Assembly: GCA_965153355.1 (NCBI GenBank)
Contig: OZ231126.1
Location: 23,808,001-23,872,000 of the forward strand
Length of the DNA stretch: 64,000 bases
DNA from: Flaccisagitta enflata
Lineage: Eukaryota; Chaetognatha; Sagittoidea; Aphragmophora
Direction: 5' to 3'
Shown here: one piece after another, positions 14,035-25,209 of the stretch
Layout of the letters: the number at the start of each line of letters is the position of its first letter
Position numbering within the stretch: position 1 is the stretch's first letter
The notes under the pieces: generated by a model
What the model was told of the DNA's origin: nothing
The model's input: the letters and a program-made list of their open reading frames with translations, nothing else
The model's database searches: none
Position numbers and translations under genes: made by a program

Positions 14035-14555
14035 TATGTGGTCAGCGATACCCGTTGCCCTGCTTTGCATGTTTGTGAATTAGAGTGAGAGGAAGCAGGG
14101 CAGCGGCCCCAAAAGGGGTCCTTTAGAACACAGGGGGACTTTTGTTCCATCCGTCCTTCCATCCATCCACCCCCCAGGCCCTCCCAGCCCTGGAATCTGC
14201 CCTCTCAGGCCTAAAATCTATCCTATCAGCCCTAAAATCTGCCTTCTCAGTCCTTGAATCCGAGAGGGCAGATTTCGGGCCTAAGAAGACTGAATTCAGG
14301 CCTGAGAGGGCAGATTTCAGGCCTGAGAGGACTGATTTCAGGCCTGAGAGGGCAGATTTCAGGCCTGAGAGGGCAGATTGAAGACCTGAGAGGGCAGATT
14401 TCAGGCCTGAGAGGTTAGATTGAAGGCCTGAGAGGGCAGATTTCAGGCCTGAGAGGGCATGGGGGGAAGAAGTTCAAGAACGGACAAAATGATGGATGGA
14501 CGAACAAAAGTCCCCCTGTGTTTCACAGGACTTTGTCCCCTTTGGGGCCGGTGCC
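14035..14555. mobile_element. Foldback element with inverted termini around a 20-bp array
   Basis: Left terminus 14098-14155 (GGGCAGCGGCCCCAAAAGGG, then AACACAGGGGGACTTTTGTT and CATCCGTCC) is inverted at 14490-14555. The core is a tandem array of GGCCTGAGAGGGCAGATTTC, itself partly inverted at 14185-14260. A conserved outer flank (GTGGTCAGCGATACCCGTTG) is shared with the elements at 26.9, 31.3 and 35.6 kb. Confidence 0.8.
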
Positions 14556-14599
14556 CCGAAAACCATTTACGTAATGCTAGCTCTCCCTAGTTGGCCGAG

Positions 14600-15218
14600 T
14601 AACCACGCAACAGAGCGATTTACCTGGTGAATTCATACGTTTTCCATCGTCTTCATGGTGTCCATGGATCCTGTAAAAATGATTCAGATTTACAACATTT
14701 TACGACAGAAACTTTACTTTTGTTTCACAACGGTGTAAACCATAATGATATGACGATATCAAGGCATGGAATTTCCATGTAATTCAACTCATAACGGCAT
14801 GAATTTACCTTACAGCGTACGCCAAACAAACGAAAATGGCGATGATAGCAATGAAACTCGAACGGAACATCTGTACTTAAAAAAAAATCTCTCCTAAGGT
14901 GAATAATCATAACTTTTATTCTACGCTCAGGAAAATTGGTTTTTCGTCTCGTTGCGGTTGAGGTTGTTTGTAAACAGTGTCTTGGAAGATCTCGATCACT
15001 TCGCACAGCCAAACTTCTTAATTGTAAAGCTGACCTGAAGTCACACGAGCGACCCATTGGTTGAAATGTACTAAATTCGTGCGACTTGAGGTTGTCGCAA
15101 TTTGGCTGTGCTTCGCGCCTAAAACACATTTACCATGCTGTAGAGAGAAACTCATGAAACTTTCCCGAGTGGCGTCGGCAGAGGTTGTGTTGTGTATATC
15201 TCCGCCCTGATAATCCAA
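14600..15218 (-). other. Possible exon pair of an unrecognised gene
   Basis: On the minus strand GGDIHNTTSADATRESF reads up to an ATG|GTAAAT donor near 15133. About 460 bp further on, a 46-nt segment lies between the acceptor ATTTTTACAG and the donor CACCAG|GTAAAT. The reading phases do not cleanly match, so no product is proposed. The frame at 14725-15129 in between was not recognised. Confidence 0.15.
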
Positions 15219-15468
15219 CCCTCCCTTCCCCCGTTCCCAACACTTTTTCCGTCAGAGCAACAGTCAACGCCGTCGCTGCGAGGAAACGACGAGAGCAAAC
15301 GCTTTTAAATCAAACGAGGAGGAAAAAAAAAAAAAGGCAAAGAGAAAGAAAGAGAGAGAAAAGGGAGGAAAAAAAGTTTTAATTTATGAGATGTAAAACC
15401 AAATCTCCCGTGTCTCTGAGTACACTGCTAGGCGCGAGCGATGATGGTGGAAAAGGTAGGTGGTCGTG

Positions 15469-15575
<107 letters not shown>

Positions 15576-15707
15576 CCTTTCGCGTCCGCTTTTGTGTGCG
15601 TGTGTGTTCTCGCATGTTCTTGTGTTTGGTGAAGATGGCAAGAAAAAGGGGTTGAAAAAGTGGTCGGAGTTTCTAAGACAAAGGGCAGCGGTAATTCTTG
15701 TTGCTTT

Positions 15708-16035
15708 TTTGGATGCCTCCTTCAGGAACGCATCTTTATAAGCGGGACTGTCCGTCCGACCGACCGTTTGTCTGTCTATCTGTGTTACGTCTGTGCAAAA
15801 TTCGTATAACTCGTCTTTTTTGGCCACGGCGCAAACAATGATGCCGGACAGATACACATGTTTTGAGAAGCCGCTCTGACGGTTAGACGTCAGAAATTCA
15901 AGCAGTCTGTCTGTCTGGTCATCCATCTTTCTCTTCTTGCATCCCACACATTGAGCACGTAATTCACTACACGCACTGACATAGTCTGGACGTATCGTTG
16001 CCCATTCGGGCTTGTTTTTGGCTTTCTTGGTTTCT
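15708..16035 (+). mobile_element. Hairpin-ended element, subfamily C
   Basis: GGATGCCTCCTTCAGGAACG with the stem GATGC/GCATC, a GTCCGTCC array, TTTTTGGCCACGGCG, and the distal end CGTTGCCCATTCGGGCTTGT. It matches the copy at 30541-30780 along its length. Confidence 0.7.
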
Positions 16036-16047
16036 TTTTAGATTTTT

Positions 16048-16165
16048 AGCAACTCTTTAAGAGGCTTCGACCCTCCGTCTGTCCATTCGTCTGTCTGTCA
16101 GTGAGCATGTGTAGAAAATTAAAAAACAAGGCCGGATATACGGCTACCCCAGTCGCGCATTTGGG
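16048..16165 (+). mobile_element. Short recombinant hairpin element
   Basis: A subfamily-B-type head (CAACTCTTTAAGAGGCTTCG, GTCTGTCC) is followed 50 bp later by AACAAGGCCGGATATACGGC in reverse orientation. It appears to be two fragments abutted. Confidence 0.55.
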
Positions 16166-16424
16166 TAAGACCAGTACGGTCAAAGAATAAAAAACAAGGT
16201 GTATATTCTTGAGTCGCTTTTGATTTTCCCCAGATTTTTCTTGCATCGTCGCATTTTTACCTATAGTTTTCTATATAGCAGAGTTTTATGATTTGGTACT
16301 GTAAAAAGTTATACTTTCCCCAAATTTTCTTTTTTTCTTTTTTTCCTTTTGATTTCTTTCTATCTCCAGATCCCCACCAGGGGAAAACTCAAGAATATAC
16401 AGGCCTGTAAAAAACATAAAAACA

Positions 16425-16645
16425 AGTGACGCGGGGGTGACAATATTGTTGCGGACTGGTGGGCAGGGGCATCTAACCCCTATCCACATCCCAACCCACC
16501 CCCCAGACTCAAACATTCACAAAAAGTACCTGGAACGCTTGTTTACCCACTTTTCAACTTGATGACCCCCGACAGACCAACGGACCGACGGAAGGACGGA
16601 CAGAGCCTCTTAAAGAATTTCGTGTCTGCAACTAAGAATCATTTT
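16425..16645 (-). mobile_element. Hairpin-ended element, subfamily B
   Basis: ATTGTTGCGGACTGGTGGGC, CCAACGGACCGACGGAAGG, CAGAGCCTCTTAAAGAATTT and GTCTGCAACTAAG show the family order reversed, with a decayed terminal stem. Confidence 0.7.
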
Positions 16646-16732
16646 GGTCGCACACGCGACACGTTGCTCTGTGGATCCCTCTGTTCCTACCTCCGACGGC
16701 CCATCTGTCCATATCATTTTGTAATTGCCGTC

Positions 16733-17056
16733 TTAGTTGCGAACAAGCAACTCTTTAAGAGGCTTCGTCCATCCGCCTGTCCATCCGTCAGTCTGTTCAT
16801 CCGTAATGATTGAGTCAAAAAGTGAAAAAATGAGCGTTTTACATGCTTTTTGTGTCTGTCCATCCGTCCGTCCGTCTGTCCGTCCATCAGTCCATCCGTA
16901 ATGATTGAGTCGAAAAGTGAGAAAATGAGCGTTTTATACTTTTTGTGTATGTTTTGTGTGTGTGAGGGGGGGGGGGTTGGTGTGTCGGTGGAAGTTCGAT
17001 ACCCCTACCCACCCGTCCGCAACGATATTGTGAGGCCGCGTCACTCCGGTCATTTT
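16733..17056 (+). mobile_element. Hairpin-ended element, subfamily B with internal duplication
   Basis: TTAGTTGCGAACAAGCAACT and TTTAAGAGGCTTCGTCC precede two consecutive copies of a GTCC array plus TAATGATTGAGTCAAAAAGT. It ends with CCCACCCGTCCGCAACGATA. Confidence 0.75.
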
Positions 17057-17165
17057 TAGGTGTGCATGTGTCCATTATGTTCATTTTTCGTTATACTGCC
17101 CCTGTCCAACCTGTTGAGTACCGAAAAGATTAACTGCGCGAAAGTACAAAAAAAAATTCCCTATC

Positions 17166-17267
<102 letters not shown>

Positions 17268-17429
17268 GAAACCAGTTAGCTAGTTTTAAGTTGATTTGCT
17301 GAATAACAGGTGCGGCGGCGTTTGGAGTTAAACTTACCACTTTTTTTACACGTTGGAAAGTAATAAGTCAACCTAGAGTCCAAGACGTTGCCTGCGTTTA
17401 GACTGTAGACGGGGACAGTAAACATAAAA

Positions 17430-19578
17430 ATGAAAAAAACGAAAAGCGACTCTACCATGGCCGTCTCAGTGAGAAGGGCGAATCTGCAGGATTACGATGA
17501 TGTGATGGCTATTACTGGAAAGACTATCCTATACAACGGTTTCGACTACTTACCGCGGCAGTTTCACGCCATCCTAACGAGTCACGGCGGCGGTCACGTG
17601 GTGCAAGTTGATGGTCGAGTTGTGGGGTTCGTGGCCTTTGCCCTCACCGACGACGGCCGAAGCTTCACGGCCAGAGCCGGAAGGGTTCATCCCGATTTTC
17701 AAAAACGAGGTCTATTCAAATTGCTTAACGATAAGATGACGAAAGATCTGATCACCTCTTATCCGACGATCAATTCGATCAAGTGGACCATCGATGCGAG
17801 TAACCCAAAAGCCAAACAGCTTATGGACGCCGCCAACGTCCTTAGCAGCGGGAGAAAGTTCCTCTTTTGTCCATTGGACCAATATAGGAAAGAGCATCTA
17901 GCCAACATCATCAACTCGGCAGGTATCGCGGAATGAGACGCTCCGGCTCCTCTAATAATTTTAGCACCCCCTTACAAGTAATAACTTAGTCTTAAAATGT
18001 AAAAGCACGCGAATTAAGAAAGAGACACATTTTTAGTCGCATGCTACGCAACTCTACACCCCGCTTTTTCCGTCCGTTGGTCAGTTGGTTGGTCGGTCGG
18101 TTGGTCCCCATTTTACTTTTTCGGCGTCTCAGAGCATTTTGAGCTCACTGCTCCTGCTCAAATGCCCCACTGACCTTCTCCAACACTGCCCTTGCCCACC
18201 CAAACGCGACTAGGGTATCCGTGTAACCAGCCTTGTTCAATGTTCATCTTCATTTTTCTCCTCTCCATTTTCTCAAAATAAATAAAAACTTTAGACCGAT
18301 TTAAAAATACTCTAAGATTCCTCCATTCGCAGCCAACACATTTCTTGCTCAATTCGTTAAGACACAGCTAAAAATGAAGGGGCATATTGCGGTTGTGTTT
18401 ACCTGATAGCAAGCTGACGAATACCTGAAATGTCGGAGTGATAACTGATATCTTAATGCTGAGTTAACGGGGGGGGGGGGAGGGGGAAATGGGTCGCCAG
18501 AATGTGTCCAGCGACATGTGGTTAGGGGAGGCATAACTGTGAATGGTTACTGATAACTCCATTTCCGTATGGTGTTACAGGTTCAACTAAGCGACAGTTA
18601 GCATGTTAGCCAGATGAAGACCGTTGGACTTCGCTAATTTTACCGCCATTTTGTTCGGAACACAATATAAAGACAATGTTTTTTTTTTTGCTTTATCATA
18701 TTGTGCTTTGTAAACATTTTGACTTCCTCTTAAATCAATTATTAATATTACCAAAGACAAAAATTAATTTAAAAGGAAGTCCAAATGTTTTCAAAGCAAC
18801 CGTCTTAATCTTAGCAACTTAGATTTGAACCAGATGCTTTATCTTTTCTCTTCCTCTTATCAACACAGCTTGGACAAAACTGGATGGAAAAGACGGCGCT
18901 CCCACAGTTGCTCTTCAACTGTCGTGTGACGATCTCTTCGACGTTGCGGCCAAACCACATCTTTGGAAGCATCTCTTCACTGGAGATCACATCATTCACG
19001 ATTTTCGGCCTTACAAATTCAACAAAGCCGACATTCAAAATCTCTACAAAATACATCAAAACTTCCATTGCGTAGTCTCCGTTCCAGCGTTGTCTTCTTC
19101 TTCTTCTTCTCTTTCTTCTTCTTCTTCTCTTTCTTCTTCTTCTTCTTCTTCTTCTTCTTCTTCTTCTTCTTCTTCTTCTTCTTCTTCTTCTTCTTCTTTT
19201 TCTTTTTCTTTTTCTTTTTCTTCTTCTTCTTCTTCTTCTTCTTCTCTTTTTTCTGCGTCGTTGCAAGGGAAATCAGCCGACCCAACAATATCCGCTTTAA
19301 CCTTATTCTCCACCTACGAATACGGCCGCAATGGCGACGCTACGATGCTGGTGCTGGATTTCTACGGACGGATGGATGACTACGCTTTTCGACTTCACCT
19401 GAACAAAGTGATGACCACGCTGACGAAGAAAGGAATACAAATTGACGCGTTGTTGATGGCATTGCCTGGTGATTGGGAGCAGCAGTTTGTAGGTTTTAAG
19501 GAGGGAGGAAACACTTACGGTCCCGGGGAGATGATTAGCTTTGAACTTCCCCTGTCGGTAACACCGTCCCGATACTAG
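17430..19578 (+). CDS. NAT16/histidine N-acetyltransferase-like GNAT protein, two exons
   Basis: Coding exons 17430-17922 and 18869-19578 give about 400 residues. The donor (CAG|GTATCG) and the acceptor (a pyrimidine tract ending CAACACAG) are both phase 1 and join to an Ala codon. Exon 1 is the GNAT domain: VSVRRANLQDYDDVMAI at residues 12-28, FDYLPRQFH at 38-46 (a family hallmark), and the acetyl-CoA loop HPDFQKRGLF at 87-96. Exon 2 carries the family's C-terminal half, with HDFRPYKFNKADIQNLY and later RNGDATMLVLDFYGRMDD. Family members acetylate free histidine or related small amines with acetyl-CoA; the substrate here is inferred. Met10 at 17457 sits in a perfect ACCATGG context and may be the true start. 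Residues about 239-290 are a Ser-rich tract from a TTC microsatellite, which could instead be partly intronic. Without it the length is close to the usual 350-370 residues. Family assignment is from recalled similarity, not a search. Confidence 0.85.
18030..18237 (+). mobile_element. Hairpin-ended element (subfamily A) inside the acetyltransferase intron
   Basis: It begins TTTTAGTCGCATGCTACG with a decayed terminal stem, then CTCTACACCCCGCTTT, GGTC/GTCC tetramers, a CTGCTCCTGCTCAAATG middle, and a degraded GTATCCGTGTAACCAGCC end. It lies wholly within the 946-bp intron, which shows that this family inserts into genes. Confidence 0.75.
19091..19253. repeat. TTC/TCT microsatellite within coding exon 2
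   Basis: TCT triplets with CTT and TTTTC interruptions, in the Ser frame of the acetyltransferase. The frame stays open on both sides. Confidence 0.85.
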
Positions 19579-19580
19579 GA

Positions 19581-19586
19581 AATAAA
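19581..19586 (+). promoter_or_regulatory. Poly(A) signal AATAAA of the NAT16-like gene
   Basis: AATAAA lies two bases after the TAG stop at 19576-19578, implying an extremely short 3' UTR. This supports the end of the gene model. Confidence 0.7.
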
Positions 19587-19689
19587 CTTTCGTTTGGGCC
19601 TCTGTTTCACAAGACTCTTGTGAGCTTCTACGCTCGTCATATGTTCCTGCACCGGTACTTGTCTATCAACAAACTATTTCAATGCTAAC

Positions 19690-19885
19690 AAGGCCGACAC
19701 CTATAAGTCGCGTGAGGGACATAAATAACTTAGGATGACTCAAAATGACTTTGAAAGACGTAAAATGATGTTAAATGACTTATACGACTAAATTGACAAA
19801 ATTAAGTGACCTAATATAACTTAAAATGACTTAAAATGACTTTCAATGACTTACAATGACTTACAATGACTTACAATGCAGGTGT
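19690..19885 (-). mobile_element. Hairpin-family variant carrying an AAAATGACTT decamer array
   Basis: ACAAGGCCGACACCTATAAG and TCGCGTGAGGGACAT are followed by about twelve AAAATGACTT-like units. The same arrangement, inverted, occurs at 48522-48725 and 52990-53050. Confidence 0.55.
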
Positions 19886-20127
19886 ACAGTTATGCAAATA
19901 TAAAGGCAAAAAAATTAACTTTTTTGACTATTTTCCAATCAAGGTCTTGATCTTATTTTGCGAAAAACTTTTTAACGTTTTAGGTTTCAAGATGGCGGTT
20001 GGTGGCATAAAAAAGAAATTGGTTCTGGTTTCACAGCGTCACCATTTTTTTTTATTTGGTCATTTTTGACTGAGTTATTGCTAAAAATGCTTGCAGATGT
20101 ATATATATGATCAAGATAGTAGATGCC

Positions 20128-20232
20128 TTTTGTGTATGTGTGTGATGGGGGGGGGAAGTTGTAGGGTGTAGATTGACGCCCCTGCCCACCCGTCCGCGAC
20201 GCGACGATATTGTAATCCCGCGTTACTTATTC
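20128..20232 (+). mobile_element. Partial hairpin element, subfamily B distal part
   Basis: TTGTGTATGTGTGTGATGGG, then ACGCCCCTGCCCACCCGTCC and GCGACGATATTGTAATCCC. The hairpin end is missing. Confidence 0.6.
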
Positions 20233-20437
20233 TTACTGTCGCTATTCGTTTTTTCTCTTCACTTTTTTTCTCCCACATTATTCTCAGCTTTATCCCTTTT
20301 TCATCCTCAAGCATTCATTTGTCTTTTTGGAGCTGGAGTAAGGAAGAACCTCAGCTGTTTCAAAATTCATTTATCAGGGTATTGTTTCTAGTCCCCACCC
20401 GACCCAAACGTCATACAACCATTCATCTCCCCCTCCT

Positions 20438-20440
<3 letters not shown>

Positions 20441-20523
<83 letters not shown>

Positions 20524-20678
20524 ACACATCCTTCGATAGTCTTTTGTCTTCGCCGGTGTAAATCTATCATCACTTTCAACTTTCGTTTCTCTCTTTCTTG
20601 TGTCATTTGTTTACTTAATGTAATAAGACTCTCCAATAGTCGGAGAATCATTTGTCATCGCCTGGACGCGGCCCCGGG

Positions 20679-20726
<48 letters not shown>
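20441..20726. repeat. TC and GA microsatellites
   Basis: TC tract at 20441-20520 and GA tract at 20680-20726, separated by 160 bp of unique sequence. GACA-rich sequence continues to about 20885. Confidence 0.9.
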
Positions 20727-20729
<3 letters not shown>

Positions 20730-20920
20730 ACACACAGACATACAGACAGACAGACGGAGACAGAGAGCGAGAGATGAGAAATTGAGACACAGACAGACCC
20801 AGAAAGACCCAGACAGAGACAAAGGATACGTACAAACGAAGAAACAGACACAGAAACAGTGGTCGAGAAACAGAAAGATAGATAGACAATTGGAGAGTAA
20901 TGATTTTGTTTTCTTCCCAG

Positions 20921-21091
20921 AAATGTTTAGAAAGAGATACCTACTCGACCTGCGTTGAGACGAAGTTGATAAATGCGTTAACTGTCAAAATTGTTTCAGC
21001 GAGAACTCAAGAATTTCTCCGTCCTCATCCGCCTCTTTATCGCTCTGATCTCAACATAACTCTGGACTCTGAAAATCATGTCTTAAGTTGA
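20921..21091 (+). CDS. Terminal coding exon of an unrecognised gene
   Basis: A strong acceptor (TTTTGTTTTCTTCCCAG) precedes a 56-codon phase-0 frame beginning KCLERDTYSTCVETK and ending DSENHVLS. The TGA stop overlaps AATAAA (21091-21096) by one base. The local composition is unlike the flanking repeats and looks coding. No family was recognised and upstream exons were not identified; a GA microsatellite and GACA-rich sequence lie immediately 5'. A splice acceptor, open frame and poly(A) signal in register make a real last exon likely. Confidence 0.5.
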   Translation, partial: KCLERDTYSTCVETKLINALTVKIVSARTQEFLRPHPPLYRSDLNITLDSENHVLS

Positions 21092-21349
21092 ATAAAGTTT
21101 CGAGGTTTTAAGTTTATTTCTGCTTCTAGACATTCTACGGTTCAAAACAGTTCATCGATATGTCCGTCGGAAATACAAAGGCAGAAAGAGACGTAGCTCA
21201 GAGATACAAAGAGACAGAGCTGTGAGGGACAGAGGAAAAAAGGAACACAGAAAGAAACTGGCGGCGGACAGAAAACATAAGATAGAGAGATAGAAGTAAA
21301 ACAGAGCCACATACATAACAACTTTAACCAGACTGCACACTGTAAAAAC

Positions 21350-22080
<731 letters not shown>

Positions 22081-22082
22081 CA

Positions 22083-22243
22083 TCGTCTTCTTCTTCTTCT
22101 TCTTCTTCTTCTTCTTCTTCTTCTTCTTCTTCTTCTTCTTCTTCTTCTTCTTCTTTTTCTTCTTCTTCTTCTTCTTCTTCTTCTTCTTCTTCTTCTTCTT
22201 CTTCTTCTTCCTCTTTTCTTCTTTTTCTTCTTTTTCTTCCTCT

Positions 22244-22275
<32 letters not shown>

Positions 22276-22424
22276 TTCTTCTTCTTCTTCTTCTTCTTCT
22301 TCTTCTTCTTCTTCTTCTTCTTCTTCTTCTTTTTCTTCTTCTTCTTCTTCTTCTTCTTCTTCTTCTTCTTCTTCTTCTTCTTCTTCTTCTTCTTCTTCTT
22401 CTTCTTCTTCTTCTTCCTCTTCCT
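22083..22424. repeat. TTC microsatellite
   Basis: About 340 bp of TTC with CTTTTTC and CTC interruptions. Poly-Leu, Phe, Lys, Arg and Glu frames follow from it. Confidence 0.95.
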
Positions 22425-22432
22425 CTCCTCCC

Positions 22433-22514
22433 TCTGACTCTTTGCATGATTCAAGAGGGTTTTCAAGTCGCTCTTTGATTTGTAGCGGCCAACCAGTTGA
22501 TTAACGTCCTGCAT
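22433..22514 (-). CDS. Candidate exon running into a Lys microsatellite
   Basis: On the minus strand, after a TC tract, the frame MQDVNQLVGRYKSKSDL continues through LLNHAKSQREERKR into an AAG/GAA microsatellite (22083-22424) that reads as poly-Lys or poly-Glu. The non-repeat part looks coding, and GAAAAATGCAG|GACG could be an acceptor. No homologue was recognised. The boundary and the fate of the frame beyond the repeat are unknown. Confidence 0.25.
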
Positions 22515-22539
22515 TTTTCAACGACCCAAACACAGACAG

Positions 22540-22546
<7 letters not shown>

Positions 22547-22622
<76 letters not shown>
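22547..22622. repeat. GA microsatellite
   Basis: About 37 GA copies. Confidence 0.95.
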
Positions 22623-22626
<4 letters not shown>

Positions 22627-22977
22627 TAAAAGTCAAAATAGTCAAACACAGACATTGAGACAGAGACAGACAGACTAGCCAGACCCCGACTAGGGAGGGA
22701 CAGATTCAACTCGGTTTGATCGAAATGGTTAATAATCGATGTTTTATCGTTACCCTTTTTCTCCTCCCTTCTTCTCTCTTCTTCTTGTTCTACCACATTC
22801 AAAAGCGACCAAAAGATCAAGACTCAAGAGATGTCCAATGAGGTTTGTTTAGTTCGTCAACAATAAATGCGACAGAGACATACAGCATACATCAATAAAT
22901 CACAGCATGAGTATAAAAAAAAAGTACATTAGCCCTTATCTGAGACAGTAGAAAAAAGCTTGGAGAACCCCTTTACA

Positions 22978-23024
22978 ACACACACACAAACACACAAACA
23001 CACACACGCACACACACACACACA

Positions 23025-23082
<58 letters not shown>

Positions 23083-23094
23083 CAAACACACACT
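22978..23094. repeat. CA microsatellite with CAAA and CG interruptions
   Basis: An interrupted CA tract just before a subfamily-B element. Confidence 0.9.
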
Positions 23095-23102
23095 AACAAC
23101 TG

Positions 23103-23217
23103 CAGCATCATAAAGGCGCGTTTTTCGCGTTTTCAGTTTGAACGTGACGGACCGACGGACGGACCGATGGACGAACCAAACGGACAAGGCCGCTAATGAA
23201 GTTGCGTGTTCGCGACT
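23103..23217 (-). mobile_element. Hairpin-ended element, subfamily B, truncated
   Basis: TCATAAAGGCGCG, a GACGGACCGACGG array, and the terminal AAGTTGCGTGTTCGCGACTG hairpin region. Confidence 0.6.
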
Positions 23218-23262
23218 GAAAACTGGATAACTCGATTTGAAATTCTTTCATTTCCTAACACA

Positions 23263-23873
23263 CCATCCGTTCAAACTACCGCCAGGTGGTTTTCAGTATT
23301 ACTCTGGATTTTCCGCTTGTTTTCACTCAATATGGACCTCCTGAACAAGAATCCAGCTTCAAAAAAATCTTTCTTGTAGCGCCTTTTGAAAAAATCCAAA
23401 ATTGATTGTTTTTTCTCTTATTTTGAAGTCAGAATTTTTAAGGTTGATGAAAAATCTTTTTAGATAGCATATCTGAATTCTTGATAAAATTTCCTTTCAT
23501 TTGATAGGTCGCACTATATATTTTTGAAAAGAAATAAAATTTTTAATTTTTAAGCCACCGTTACAAAAAGTAACGGTGGCTGAAAAATTGAAAATTTGAT
23601 CTCTTTTGAAAAATATATAGTGCGACCTATCAAACGAAAGGAAATTTCATCAGGAATTCAAATATGCTATCTAAAAAGGTTTTCTAACAACCCTCTAAAA
23701 TCTGGGTGCATTATAGGATGAAAAATTATCAATTTTGGATTTTTTTCAAAAAGCGCCACAAGAAAGATTTCTTTGAAGCTGGATCCTAGTTCAGGAAGTC
23801 CATCCTGAGTAAATATAAGCGGAAAATTCAGAGTAATATTAAAAACCACCTGGCGGTAGTTTGGACGGATGGT
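23263..23873. mobile_element. Long palindromic MITE-like element
   Basis: Arms of about 300 bp are inverted copies. The outer ends are CACCATCCGTTCAAACTACC and its complement with one change. A perfect inner hairpin AGCCACCGTTAC/GTAACGGTGGCT lies at 23551-23581. Flanking AACA may be a target duplication. There is no transposase, so it would be non-autonomous. Confidence 0.85.
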
Positions 23874-23889
23874 GAACAACACGAAAAAA

Positions 23890-24362
<473 letters not shown>

Positions 24363-24544
24363 CGCGACATAATTTTGTTGTTAACTCTAAAGCTGCTTGC
24401 ATGCCGAAAACATCAACAACAGCAGTAGAACAGTTACGACAACACAAACACAACCAGCAGTTAAAGCAAAACTTTGGACAGCAACTGCAACGACGATGAC
24501 AACAAAAAAAGTAACAACGACAACAAAGGCCATTACAAATATTG

Positions 24545-24569
24545 AAACAACGACAACAACAGCAACAGC

Positions 24570-24649
<80 letters not shown>

Positions 24650-24687
24650 CCACAACCACAACCACAACCACAACCACAACCACAACA
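24545..24687. repeat. CAA then CCACAA repeat
   Basis: Perfect CAA triplets change to CCACAA hexamers. Thr, Gln and Asn frames are artefacts of the repeat. Confidence 0.95.
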
Positions 24688-24832
24688 TCAGGAATCAATC
24701 AATGTTCCTCGCGCGACTCCTGCAGTCTATTTTTGGAAGTGGAAATTAGATTCTTCGTGAGGCTTTTGTCGGTCACACTCGATGCTTCCTTTTGCGCGAC
24801 TGCGAATTTCTGTGTGGCTCCGGCTCTTCCTC

Positions 24833-25029
24833 TTTTTAGTTGCGGACACGCAACTCTATAAGATGCTTTGTCCGTCTGTCCGTCCGTTGGTCCGTCCATC
24901 TGTTGGTCCGTCCGTCCGTTGGTCCGTCCGTCGGTCCGTCCGTCAGCACGAGTCGAAAAGTGGGAAAACGCGCACATCCGCCCCTGCCCACCCATCGGCA
25001 ACTGATGGCCGTGTATCCGGCCTTGTTTT
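24833..25029 (+). mobile_element. Hairpin-ended element, subfamily B, near complete
   Basis: TTTTTAGTTGCGGACACGCA with the hairpin AGTTGCGGACACGCAACT (24838-24855), CTCTATAAGATGC, a GTCC array, ACGAGTCGAAAAGTGGG, CCCCTGCCCACCC, and the distal GGCCGTGTATCCGGCCTTGT. The next copy starts two bases later, in the same orientation. Confidence 0.85.
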
Positions 25030-25030
25030 A

Positions 25031-25205
25031 TCTTTAGTTGCGGACACGCAACTCTGTGAGAGGCTTTGTCCGTCAGTCCGTCTGTCGGTAATGATCGAGA
25101 TGAAAAGTGGAAAAAACAAGGGCTTTGGATACTCATTGTGTATGTGTTTGCGTGGGATTAGGGTGTGGATGGGGGTTAGACGCCCCTGCCCACCCGTCTG
25201 TCACT
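25031..25205 (+). mobile_element. Hairpin-ended element, subfamily B, tandem neighbour
   Basis: TTTAGTTGCGGACACGCAAC, CTCTGTGAGAGGCTTTGTCC, a TGTGTATGTGTTTGCGTGG segment, and ACGCCCCTGCCCACCCGTC. It lacks the GGCCGTGTATCC end. Confidence 0.75.
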
Positions 25206-25209
25206 TGTT

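Noticed and set aside
24397-24861. Thr-rich mucin-like protein frame
   Set aside because: Made almost entirely from CAA and CCACAA repeats and runs into a hairpin element.
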